A DNA stretch of 25,067 nt from NCBI GenBank assembly GCA_045537235.1, contig JAZSPB010000135.1:1-25067 (forward strand). The letters are read 5' to 3'. The translations under genes and the position numbers were made by a program. The notes under the pieces were generated by a model. It was not told where the DNA came from and did not search any database. It saw only the letters and a program-made list of their open reading frames with translations. Position 1 is the stretch's first letter. Every line of letters starts with the position of its first letter. Source of the stretch: RGIG8775 sp045537235. GTDB taxonomy: Bacteria; Bacillota; Clostridia; Oscillospirales; CAG-272. This document shows positions 1 through 7,589 of this stretch, piece by piece.

Positions 1-2607
1 GGTTATACCTTCCTTCCCGACGGTTCCGGTGCGATCTTCCGTTTTGAGGATCTGGCTTCCAGCACGCAGACCATAGGCGGTAAGGTTTATGGTTACGACT
101 ATGCATACCACACCATTTCCGGTGCTAAATATCAGGAAACACTCCGTATGCCTGTTTTTGGTTTGGTTCGTGACAACCTTTATTCCTATGTAGCTACCAA
201 TGCGGAAGGCACTGTCTATGAGATTCAGAAGAATGAAAATCCCACGACCAGTGGTTTCTTCGCAATCATCGAAGAAGGTGACGCGCTTTCCGAGATCCGT
301 TCTTATCACATGGGCGGACGCGGTGAGTACCACACTGTTCAGCTTACTGTAAATCCCAGACCTTCTGACTCGTACAATGTTGCAGATGCAATTTCTGTAG
401 GTCAGTCGAGCTCTTGGACCGTTGTTTCTGACAGAAAGTATGTCGGTAACTATACCGTCCGTTACGTTATGCTGACCGATGATAAGATCGCAGCAGAGAA
501 GGGACTTACCGATACCTACTCGGCTAACTACTTCGGTATGGCAGAGGCTTACCGTGATTATTTGACCTCTGCATTCTCCACCGGCACTCAGAATGAGTCC
601 TTGTCCAACCAAAAAGCGGTTTTGAGCCGTTTGGACAAAGATAAGATGGAGAGCGCGATTCCTCTTTACATCGAGACCTTCGGTGCTATGGAGACGATTG
701 AGAAGATCCTTTCGATCCCCGTTAATGTTATGACTCCTCTCACCACCTTTGATGATATCCAGCAGATCTATAAGGATCTCTCTCAAGAGGGTGTGGGCAT
801 CACAAACATCAACTTCAAGTTGACAGGTTATGCTAACGGCGGTCTCTATTCTTCCATTCCTTACGGATTGAAGTGGGAAAAGGCAGTAGGCGGTAAGAAG
901 GGCTTCGAAGCGCTGATGAAGTTTGCCGAGAGCATCAATTCCGCATCGCTTACCGACGGTAACCATATCGGAATTTTCCCGGACTTCGACTTCGCAAATG
1001 TTATGATGGATAATATGTTCGATGGCTTTAGCTTGAGCAAGCATGCCGTAAAGACCATTGACGACCGTTATACCACCAAGCGTACTTACAGTGCTACTTA
1101 TCAAGCACTGGAGTCTACCGGTAGCCTTGTTGTTTCTCCCGCATACTTCAGCCGCTTCTACAATAAGTTGGCCACCAACTATTTGAAGTACAGCTTGGCA
1201 GGAAACGGAAGCGATCTCGGCATTTCGGTCTCTACCTTGGGTACTGACTTGAACTCCGACTTCGATGAAGATGAGCCTTACAACCGCGAGGACTCCAAGC
1301 AGTTCACCATCAATGCATTTAAGGATCTTTCCGAGACATACGGTAATGTTATGACTTCCGGCGGTAACGCTTATACATGGCAGTATGTCGACTACATTTT
1401 GGGTCTTCCCATTGACGGTAGCCGCTACCTCGCATCCAGTAACTCGGTTCCTTTCACAGGTATCGTGCTTCACGGCTATAAGCAGTACACGGGTAACCCC
1501 ATTAACATGGAAGGTAATATCCAGTACGGTTTGCTGAAGGCAATCGAGAACGGTGCTTCGGTTTACTTCGTTCTTACTTATGATAACGCAACTGCTCTTA
1601 AGGAAGATTATTATTACAGCAAGTATTATTCTGTAAGATATGATATCTGGGCAGGTGACTACAACGATGAGACCGGCAAGTTCGAATCCGGTGACCTGGT
1701 AGAGATCTATAATGAGCTCAACTCGATCACCAAGGATCTTCAGACGATGCTTATCATCAACCACGAGCTTTTGGACGGAATGAGAATTCCCGATGCAGAA
1801 GAGGTCGAGGCCGATAAGAAGGCCGAAGAGGAAGCTAACAAGCTTGCAGAGGAGCAGGCCGCCGCCGCAGCAGCAGCAAAGTTGCGCGCAGAGCTTCTCG
1901 AAGCAAGAGTTTCCGCAGTTGAGAATGCCAAGAAGGCAGTGGCGGCTGCAAAGACCAGAAGCGCAAGCTTGAACAGCAGCTTGACGGCAATCAAGGGTTA
2001 TGTTACTGCCATTAAGTCTGCAAAGAGCAATATCGAAAAGCTCGATCCTAACGCAGAGGACTATGAAACCAATGTGGCTAAGTATCAGTCTGCAATCGAC
2101 AATGCAATCACAAGAATTGAAACCGCAGTTAACAACTTCATGATCGCGTACAATGTGATCAAGCAGTCCTCTGATACCGTAGAGGATAAGGTTCGTATCG
2201 TGAATATGGCTGTTGAGTACTTCAAGGCCGACGGTTCTTACTCTCAGCAGTTCATTGACGACATGGCTCAGTATGTAGAGGCAATTGCCGGCGTATCCGC
2301 AGAAATGAAGACTGTTATGGATACCGCAGATTCGGTTTATGCTTCGATTATGGCAGAGATCGAGGGTATCGTCGTTATCGAGTCCGAGGAAGAAACACCC
2401 GGTGAGGAGGAGGAAGACTCCAAAAAGATCAACGAAAGATATCTTATTGATGACGGCTCTATCGTGGCTGTAACCTACGGCGAAGAGGGAACTGCTTACA
2501 GAACCTTCTTGTTGAACTACAACTATTTCACCATTTCCGTTGAATACAACGGAACCACCTATGAGATCGATCGCTACGGCTACGTTGTCATCGATCACGA
2601 AGCTTAA
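1..2607 (+). CDS. DUF5696-like large protein, 5' end missing
   Basis: The reading frame is open from the first base and ends with TAA at 2605-2607, so 868 residues of a longer protein are visible and the start lies outside the window. The visible part begins with GYTFLPDGSGA, which I associate with the conserved part of DUF5696 proteins found beside carbohydrate ABC transporters; that link is from memory. Residues about 585-655 form a charged Ala/Glu/Lys-rich stretch with an unbroken run of seven Ala, typical of a coiled coil. A helical region follows to about residue 790, then an acidic linker and a beta-rich C-terminal piece ending in DHEA. Any signal peptide or lipobox would be upstream. 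Twenty bases separate it from the permease gene, so it is probably the first visible gene of a sugar-uptake operon. Whether it binds, cuts or anchors a glycan cannot be told. Confidence 0.85.
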   Translation, partial: GYTFLPDGSGAIFRFEDLASSTQTIGGKVYGYDYAYHTISGAKYQETLRMPVFGLVRDNLYSYVATNAEGTVYEIQKNENPTTSGFFAIIEEGDALSEIRSYHMGGRGEYHTVQLTVNPRPSDSYNVADAISVGQSSSWTVVSDRKYVGNYTVRYVMLTDDKIAAEKGLTDTYSANYFGMAEAYRDYLTSAFSTGTQNESLSNQKAVLSRLDKDKMESAIPLYIETFGAMETIEKILSIPVNVMTPLTTFDDIQQIYKDLSQEGVGITNINFKLTGYANGGLYSSIPYGLKWEKAVGGKKGFEALMKFAESINSASLTDGNHIGIFPDFDFANVMMDNMFDGFSLSKHAVKTIDDRYTTKRTYSATYQALESTGSLVVSPAYFSRFYNKLATNYLKYSLAGNGSDLGISVSTLGTDLNSDFDEDEPYNREDSKQFTINAFKDLSETYGNVMTSGGNAYTWQYVDYILGLPIDGSRYLASSNSVPFTGIVLHGYKQYTGNPINMEGNIQYGLLKAIENGASVYFVLTYDNATALKEDYYYSKYYSVRYDIWAGDYNDETGKFESGDLVEIYNELNSITKDLQTMLIINHELLDGMRIPDAEEVEADKKAEEEANKLAEEQAAAAAAAKLRAELLEARVSAVENAKKAVAAAKTRSASLNSSLTAIKGYVTAIKSAKSNIEKLDPNAEDYETNVAKYQSAIDNAITRIETAVNNFMIAYNVIKQSSDTVEDKVRIVNMAVEYFKADGSYSQQFIDDMAQYVEAIAGVSAEMKTVMDTADSVYASIMAEIEGIVVIESEEETPGEEEEDSKKINERYLIDDGSIVAVTYGEEGTAYRTFLLNYNYFTISVEYNGTTYEIDRYGYVVIDHEA

Positions 2608-2626
2608 GGAAAGGGAGGTGTAACAC

Positions 2627-3613
2627 ATGACAAATGCAAAAGATTTGGCAGGAAAATTGGGCAAGCAGAATGCAGCCCCCAAAAAGAGAAGAAGAAAAGT
2701 TGCCTCTCTTGATCGAAAGAAAGCGCGCGCGGGTTGGTTCTTTGTCCTTCCCTTTGTTCTCGGTTTCCTGATCGTATACTTGCCCATTGTTTTTGACTCC
2801 TTGAAGCTTACCTTTAATAAAATGTCTTTCTTGCAGGGTGGAGGCTATAGCCTCACCCCTGTGGGATTCCAAAACTACAGTGATGCCCTTTTTAAGGATC
2901 CGAACTATCTCCAGACTTTGATTGCCGGTTTGAAGGATCTTGCGTTTGACATTCCCGCAATCATCATTTTCTCCCTCTTTATGGCGATTCTTTTGAATCA
3001 GAAGATGGTAGGACGCGGTGTGTTCCGTGCAATCTTCTTCATTCCCGTTATCCTTTCTACGGGTCTTATGGAAGGTATCGAGGCACAGAACATTATCGGT
3101 ACCTCGATGGAGGGTTCTGAGGGTATTAATGACGGTTCCGGTACGAGTACATCCGCACAGATCGTTTCGGCGATGGACATTCAGGTTTTGTTTGCTAATA
3201 TGAAGGTTGGTACAGAACTTGTGGAATACGTTGTTGGAATGATCAATGATATCTATGATATCGTTAACCGCTCCGGTGTACAGATGCTTATCTTCCTTGC
3301 CGGTCTGCAGTCGATCTCGCCTGCGATCTATGAGTCGTGCTCCATTGACGGTGCGACTGCATGGGAGACCTTCTGGAAGATCACCCTGCCCATGGTCAGC
3401 CCGATGATTTTGGTTAATGCCGTTTATACGATCATTGACTCCTTTACCACAGACTCCAACTTGGTTATGACCTATATCAATAACGCCCGTTCGACAACGG
3501 ATAGTGGTGTAAATGCGGCAATGTCGTGGTTGTATTTCTTGATCGTTATTTTGATCTTGGCGGCTGTGTCCGGTATCCTGTCGGCATTCGTATTCTACCA
3601 AAAGAAGGACTAA
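2627..3613 (+). CDS. Carbohydrate ABC transporter permease, MalF/UgpA type
   Basis: Integral membrane permease of 328 residues, one half of the channel of a sugar-importing ABC transporter. The N-terminus is a basic cytoplasmic tail (KKRRRKVASLDRKKAR) followed by a hydrophobic segment at about 37-57 and further membrane spans. The EAA loop that docks the ATPase is visible at about residues 235-256, with core SCSIDGATAWETFWKITLP. Between spans, about residues 150-205 form a polar Ser/Gly/Thr-rich insertion, longer than in the compact MalF-like permeases I know of. The ATG at 2627 has a strong site, AAGGGAGGTG, at 2611-2620. The next permease starts 13 bases after the stop, and its ribosome site begins at the last base of this stop codon, so the two are probably translated together. 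The substrate is unknown; an oligosaccharide is likely from the family. Confidence 0.9.
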   Translation: MTNAKDLAGKLGKQNAAPKKRRRKVASLDRKKARAGWFFVLPFVLGFLIVYLPIVFDSLKLTFNKMSFLQGGGYSLTPVGFQNYSDALFKDPNYLQTLIAGLKDLAFDIPAIIIFSLFMAILLNQKMVGRGVFRAIFFIPVILSTGLMEGIEAQNIIGTSMEGSEGINDGSGTSTSAQIVSAMDIQVLFANMKVGTELVEYVVGMINDIYDIVNRSGVQMLIFLAGLQSISPAIYESCSIDGATAWETFWKITLPMVSPMILVNAVYTIIDSFTTDSNLVMTYINNARSTTDSGVNAAMSWLYFLIVILILAAVSGILSAFVFYQKKD

Positions 3614-3626
3614 AGGAGGTGTTACA

Positions 3627-4688
3627 ATGAACGCACAAGATAGTATGAATAAGCCCAGAGTGGCAAAAGAAACAAAGAATAAGATCCGTGTGGAATTTGA
3701 CAGAACACCCCTGTTGGAAAGACTTAAAGCAAAGTTCGTCTCTCTCTTCTTCTTGAAGAAAGTGGTTTGGTTTGTTTTCCGTTTGGTTCTTTTGGTTGGT
3801 ATTTCCTACATCGTTTTGTTCCCGTTCTTCTCGAAGATCGCAGGTTCTTTCATGGCTCCCGAGGACTTCGTCGATGCTACGGTTCGTTTGATCCCCAAAC
3901 ACTTTACATTGGATATTTATAAAGCGATTTGGGTGGATAACGAGTATGTTACCGCATTTATGAACACCTTCACACTGTCCTTCTTGGCAGCCGTAGTTCA
4001 GATGTTCTCCTGCTGTTTGATTGCTTACGGTTTGGCAAAGTTTAAGTTCCGTGGTAACAAAGCGGTATTTATTGCGGTAATCCTTACCATGATCATCCCT
4101 CACCAGACATTGCAGGGGTCTTTCAGCTTGAGCTTCACCTATTTTGATATCTATGGACTTTTGGGCGGTTTGAGCAATATCGGAATTTTGCCCGATAAGT
4201 TCGCCAATGGTGTCAACTTGATGAATACTCACTGGCCGATGATCTTGCTGTCTATTGGTGCATTGGCATTTAAGAACGGTCTGTATATCTTCCTCCTTCG
4301 TCAGTTCTTCCGCGGCGTTCCCGATGAGCTTGAAGAATCGGCGTATATGGATGGTTCCGGTGTATTCCGTACCTTTATCCAGATCATTCTTCCTTTGTCT
4401 ATCCCCATGATGATCACGGTATTCCTGTTTGCATTCTGCTGGCAGTGGACAGACGATTTCTATACCAATCTGTTCTACACCGCGACAAGAATGAAGCTGA
4501 TGCCTACCGTTGTTGGAATTCCCAAGTCGCTGGCTGCGGCAACACAGTATGCGGGCGAGAATATGTATAAGGCAGCGATCAATAATACTTGCGGTATTAT
4601 GATCATTGCTCCCCTTGTGATTCTCTACGCATTCTGTCAGAGATTCCTTGTACAGGGTATCGAGCGTTCCGGTCTTACCGCGGATTGA
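3627..4688 (+). CDS. Carbohydrate ABC transporter permease, MalG/UgpE type
   Basis: Second membrane subunit of the same importer, 353 residues. A basic cytoplasmic N-terminus leads into a first hydrophobic span at about 49-70, and the phrase KIAGSFMAPEDF follows, as expected for the MalG side of the family. The EAA loop lies at about residues 233-255 (PDELEESAYMDGSG then FIQIILPLSIP). The ATG at 3627 is preceded by AAAGGAGGT at 3612-3620, overlapping the stop codon of the first permease. The gene ends 25 bases before a strong terminator, so it is the last gene of the operon. No ABC ATPase is visible, so the transporter probably uses a shared MsmK/UgpC-type ATPase encoded elsewhere, or one upstream of the window. 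Confidence 0.92.
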   Translation: MNAQDSMNKPRVAKETKNKIRVEFDRTPLLERLKAKFVSLFFLKKVVWFVFRLVLLVGISYIVLFPFFSKIAGSFMAPEDFVDATVRLIPKHFTLDIYKAIWVDNEYVTAFMNTFTLSFLAAVVQMFSCCLIAYGLAKFKFRGNKAVFIAVILTMIIPHQTLQGSFSLSFTYFDIYGLLGGLSNIGILPDKFANGVNLMNTHWPMILLSIGALAFKNGLYIFLLRQFFRGVPDELEESAYMDGSGVFRTFIQIILPLSIPMMITVFLFAFCWQWTDDFYTNLFYTATRMKLMPTVVGIPKSLAAATQYAGENMYKAAINNTCGIMIIAPLVILYAFCQRFLVQGIERSGLTAD

Positions 4689-4712
4689 TCGTTATTCGAT
4701 TTCAAAGAATTG

Positions 4713-4747
4713 CAGAGCAAGGTGCTTTTGCCTTGCTCTGTTTTTGT
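4713..4747 (+). terminator. Intrinsic terminator of the sugar transporter operon
   Basis: Perfect 10-base-pair stem CAGAGCAAGG / CCTTGCTCTG (4713-4722 and 4731-4740) with an eight-base loop, followed at once by five T. It lies 25 bases after the second permease stop codon and separates that operon from the TetR gene promoter. Confidence 0.92.
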
Positions 4748-4773
4748 TGAATTTATAAAAAAGAAAAAACATC

Positions 4774-4802
4774 TTGACAAAAGAGAAAATGTATGATATA
4801 AT
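4774..4802 (+). promoter_or_regulatory. Sigma-A promoter of the TetR-family gene
   Basis: Consensus TTGACA at 4774-4779 and TATAAT at 4797-4802 with the optimal 17-base spacer. Transcription should start near 4809, inside the palindrome that follows. Confidence 0.88.
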
Positions 4803-4804
4803 AT

Positions 4805-4821
4805 CAGCACACAGTGTGCTG
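4805..4821. promoter_or_regulatory. Perfect 17-base palindrome, likely TetR-type autoregulatory operator
   Basis: CAGCACACAGTGTGCTG is a perfect inverted repeat (8 + 1 + 8) centred on 4813. It begins two bases after the -10 box, covers the predicted transcription start, and ends one base before the ribosome binding site. TetR-family repressors often bind such palindromes in their own promoters, so autoregulation is the simplest reading. A hairpin in the transcript is the alternative. No second copy was noticed in the window, including before the AMP-ligase gene. Confidence 0.65.
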
Positions 4822-4835
4822 AAGGAGGTGCTTTT

Positions 4836-5420
4836 TTGGTCGATAAGGATATAAGGGAACCGCTGATTTCGGATGAAATGTCCGAAAAAATTGTGGAGAC
4901 CGCCGAAAACATTGTGACCTCAAGTGGCGCTCATACTCTTACTGTGAGAAAAATTTTGTCAACTATGGGAATTACCAATCGAGTTTTTTATAATCGATTT
5001 CATAATATCGGAGAGGTGCTGGAGGTCGTTTATAAAAATACGATTTTGAAGATTCGAACAAGCATTACTACCGGCATAGATAATGGAAAGGATTTTTTTG
5101 ATCATGTGATGGATGTCGTGGTCAATGCCTTGATCTTATCGTACGATGCCAAGATGCAATTCAATCATTATGTATTCGAATTCGACTCTCTCACACAAAG
5201 CAACTACGAATGGTGGAAGCTCGAGATAAAAAAACTCATCGAATATGCCAGAAAAAAGGACTTTATCAAGGATGTGGACGCAGATATGTTGAGTTATTCG
5301 ATTTGGTGCTTTTGCCGTGGCTATAATGCCGATGCTGTCGGTCGTAAGATTCCCAAAGAGGAGGCCGTCAAGAATTTCCGATACGGATTCGGCTTTTTGT
5401 TGGAAGGCTTGAAAAAGTAA
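4836..5420 (+). CDS. TetR/AcrR-family transcriptional regulator
   Basis: Protein of 194 residues, the usual size for TetR-family one-component repressors. The helix-turn-helix is at about residues 36-56 (TVRKILSTMGITNRVFYNRF), carrying the typical recognition-helix end with F-Y-x-R-F/H. The rest is the helical ligand-binding and dimer domain, whose ligand cannot be guessed. I chose the TTG at 4836 because AAGGAGGTG at 4822-4830 stands five bases before it and there is no nearby ATG. A TTG start fits low-level expression. The gene has its own strong promoter and a probable operator over the transcription start. Downstream, 156 bases separate it from the acyl-CoA synthetase-like gene on the same strand, which is a reasonable but unproven target. 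Confidence 0.88.
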   Translation: MVDKDIREPLISDEMSEKIVETAENIVTSSGAHTLTVRKILSTMGITNRVFYNRFHNIGEVLEVVYKNTILKIRTSITTGIDNGKDFFDHVMDVVVNALILSYDAKMQFNHYVFEFDSLTQSNYEWWKLEIKKLIEYARKKDFIKDVDADMLSYSIWCFCRGYNADAVGRKIPKEEAVKNFRYGFGFLLEGLKK

Positions 5421-5507
5421 AGCTAAAGAATTTTTGTCAAAAAATCTATGCATATCGCTCAGCGGTATAGCAAAGCATTTTGTACTTTTTCCTTCCGTTA
5501 ACTTCTC

Positions 5508-5521
5508 GCGCCCGTGGGCGC
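5508..5521. other. GC-rich palindrome in the gap before the AMP-ligase gene
   Basis: GCGCCC GT GGGCGC forms a compact inverted repeat inside the 156-base gap between the TetR and AMP-ligase genes. It is followed by non-T sequence, so it is not a clear terminator. No convincing promoter was seen in this gap, so readthrough from the TetR promoter is possible. Confidence 0.4.
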
Positions 5522-5576
5522 AAACAGCGTAAACTTTGATCAAACTGCCTTTTGGCACAGAAAGGAACAGACGAAA

Positions 5577-7274
5577 ATGAAAAACGAGATTTTGCACGAA
5601 AAACACGAGTTCGCCAATGTGCGTGAGCTTGTGGAATGGGCGGCAGAGCAGTATGGCGAGAAATGCGCATATTCCTTCCGTCTTGACCCTCGTCGCCCGG
5701 AGATCACAAAGGTCAGCTTCCAACAGCTTCGCGATGATGTAAGAGCACTTGCTTCCGAGTTGGCGGCCATGGGCTGTGCAGGAAAGAAGAGTGCTTTGAT
5801 CGGTAAGTTTTCTTATGAATGGGCTCTGACCTATTTTGCAACACTTTCGATCGGCGGTATTTTGGTTCCTCTGGATCGCGAATGGCAGGCAACCGATCTT
5901 GCGGATACGGTCAAGAAGGCAGATGCGTATTTCCTTTTCTGCGACGAGGATCAGGCAGAAAAGGCTGCGGTAATTGCCGAAAATGTTGCATTGGCGGAGG
6001 CTCCCGTATACTTGCTGGCCAAGAAGAACGAGAGATCGCTCATGTCCCTTGTTGCAGCGGGACGTGAGAAGTTTGCCGCTGATCCCGATGTCTATTTTAA
6101 TGCTGAAATTGATCCCATGGCATTGGCGCTTCTTGTATTTACTTCGGGTACTACGGGTAAGGGGAAGGGCGTTATGCTCTCTCAAAATGCATTTCTTTCC
6201 GATCTGTCCGATATAATCCCTTATATCGATTTTAGCGAGAAAACCGTTGGAGTTCTTCCTCCACACCATACCTTTGGTTCTTCCGTCATGCTGATTGGTC
6301 ATGCAATGATTGGCGCAGAAATATATATTTCCGCGGGTCTTCGCTATGTGCAAAAAGAGCTTAGGGAACAGAGCCCCGGTCACTTGGTGCTGGTACCCTT
6401 GTATCTTGAAACCTTCTACCGCAAGATCCATGCCAACATCAAGGAGCAGGGAAAAGAAAAATTGGTTGCCAGAATGATCAAGGTCAGCAATGCACTTCTT
6501 AAAGTGGGAATTGATGTTCGCAAAAAGCTGTTTGCCCAAATCCGCGCGGCTTTCGGCGGTGAAGTTAAGATGATCATTTCGGGAGGCGCTCCCATTAATC
6601 CTGAAATTTTGCATTTCTTTGAGGCTATCGGCATCCGCACTCTCAATGGCTACGGCATTACCGAGTGTGCTCCCATTATTGCGGTTAACAGAAGCCGCAG
6701 ATCTGTGGAGGGAAGCGTAGGTCCTGTTTTGGATATTGATACAGTTAAGATCGACGATCCTAACGAAGACGGTGAAGGTGAGATCCTTGTCAAGGGACCC
6801 AATGTTATGCTGGGATATTATAACGACGAGGTTGCAACGGCAGAAGCCATGACCGAGGACGGCTTCTTCAGAACCGGCGACTACGGAAAACTGGATGAAA
6901 ATAACGTTCTCTATATTACAGGACGCAAAAAGAACCTGATCATTCTCTCCAACGGAAAAAATGTGTATCCCGAAGAGATCGAGAACGAGTTGATCGCAAC
7001 TCCCGGTGTGCTGGAGATCATTGTATACGAGGGACAAAGTAAGCGCGGCATGGAGCATAATGCTATTGTTGCAGAAGTCTATCCCGATAAGGATTATATC
7101 GAGAAGAACGGAATTGAGGATGTCCATGCGTACTTGAAGCCCTATGTTGACAATTACAACCGTGGCGCAGTTCCTTACAAGAAGATCGGTGTTCTCAAGG
7201 TTCGTACCGAGGAATTCCCGAAGAATACCTTGAGGAAGATCATGCGATTTAAGCTGGATATGTCTATCGATTAA
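5577..7274 (+). CDS. AMP-dependent acyl-CoA synthetase-like ligase (FadD-like)
   Basis: Adenylate-forming enzyme of 565 residues that should activate a carboxylic acid, most likely a long-chain fatty acid, to an acyl-AMP and then a thioester. The ATP-binding motif TSGTTGKGKG is at about residues 189-198. GYGITECAP at about 358 is the adenine-binding motif. GDYGKLD near 434 and GRKKNLIILSNGKN near 449 are the hinge and the start of the mobile C-terminal domain, with the catalytic-lysine region near the C-terminus. I prefer the ATG at 5577, with AAAGGA ten bases upstream, to an in-frame GTG at 5514 that lies in a palindrome and lacks a ribosome site. The gene is convergent with the minus-strand unit and ends at a shared bidirectional terminator. 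The exact substrate is not predictable; o-succinylbenzoate- or aryl-CoA ligase are alternatives. Confidence 0.9.
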   Translation: MKNEILHEKHEFANVRELVEWAAEQYGEKCAYSFRLDPRRPEITKVSFQQLRDDVRALASELAAMGCAGKKSALIGKFSYEWALTYFATLSIGGILVPLDREWQATDLADTVKKADAYFLFCDEDQAEKAAVIAENVALAEAPVYLLAKKNERSLMSLVAAGREKFAADPDVYFNAEIDPMALALLVFTSGTTGKGKGVMLSQNAFLSDLSDIIPYIDFSEKTVGVLPPHHTFGSSVMLIGHAMIGAEIYISAGLRYVQKELREQSPGHLVLVPLYLETFYRKIHANIKEQGKEKLVARMIKVSNALLKVGIDVRKKLFAQIRAAFGGEVKMIISGGAPINPEILHFFEAIGIRTLNGYGITECAPIIAVNRSRRSVEGSVGPVLDIDTVKIDDPNEDGEGEILVKGPNVMLGYYNDEVATAEAMTEDGFFRTGDYGKLDENNVLYITGRKKNLIILSNGKNVYPEEIENELIATPGVLEIIVYEGQSKRGMEHNAIVAEVYPDKDYIEKNGIEDVHAYLKPYVDNYNRGAVPYKKIGVLKVRTEEFPKNTLRKIMRFKLDMSID

Positions 7275-7292
7275 CTTTATAAAAAGAATAAG

Positions 7293-7334
7293 AAAAAGGG
7301 GATCTGCACCTGGATGATGCGGATCCCCGATCTT
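7293..7334. terminator. Bidirectional terminator between converging genes
   Basis: Stem GGGGATCTGC / GCGGATCCCC (7298-7307 and 7319-7328) closes all ten pairs on the plus strand, one of them a T-G pair. It is followed by GATCTTTT on the plus strand. On the minus strand the stem is followed by five T. It therefore serves the AMP-ligase gene on one side and the Asn/Gln-rich microprotein gene on the other. Confidence 0.82.
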
Positions 7335-7349
7335 TTGGAGAACATAAAA

Positions 7350-7487
7350 TCAGTCGTCGTTCTTGCGATCCTGATTTTGGTTGTTCTGCTTTTGGTTATT
7401 GTTCTGGTTTTGCTTTTGGTTTTGATTGTTGTTTTTGTTTTCGTTTTGATTTTGATTGTTGTTTCGGTTCTGATTATTGTTCTGCAT
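7350..7487 (-). CDS. Asn/Gln-rich microprotein, 45 residues
   Basis: A complete small gene: ATG at 7487, TGA at 7350-7352, ribosome site AAAGAAAGG about nine bases before the start. The product starts MQNNNQNRNNNQNQ and ends QDRKNDD; 22 residues are Asn and 12 are Gln (34 of 45), with the rest mostly Lys, Arg, Asp and Glu. There is no hydrophobic residue after the initiator, so it is not membrane-bound or secreted by a signal peptide and is probably disordered. Mixed AAC/AAT and CAA/CAG codons argue against a simple-sequence DNA repeat. It follows the membrane protein gene by about 100 bases; a minus-strand TATACT at 7543-7548 could give it its own weak promoter. A bidirectional terminator follows. 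I do not know a function; Asn/Gln-rich stretches can favour assembly, which is only a possibility here. Confidence 0.75.
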   Translation of the reverse strand: MQNNNQNRNNNQNQNENKNNNQNQKQNQNNNQKQNNQNQDRKNDD

Positions 7488-7589
7488 GATTGAGGTTCCT
7501 TTCTTTGACTTGTTGTAATCCGCGTACGGAAATTACAAAGATAGTATAACCCAAGTCATGCGGAATATTCGATGGAGAAGGGAATTTTT

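Noticed and set aside
5457..5471. tRNA-like stretch GCTCAGCGGTATAGC resembling a D-arm
   Set aside because: No acceptor stem, anticodon arm or T-arm follows at the right distance; the downstream bases are T-rich and unstructured. Chance or a very old relic.
5136..7127. Long open frame antisense to the TetR and AMP-ligase genes
   Set aside because: The product has no recognisable domain and odd composition, there is no ribosome site, and the plus strand clearly encodes conserved enzymes. Similar long antisense frames opposite secA (9833-11419) and pcrA (15570-16838) were rejected for the same reason.
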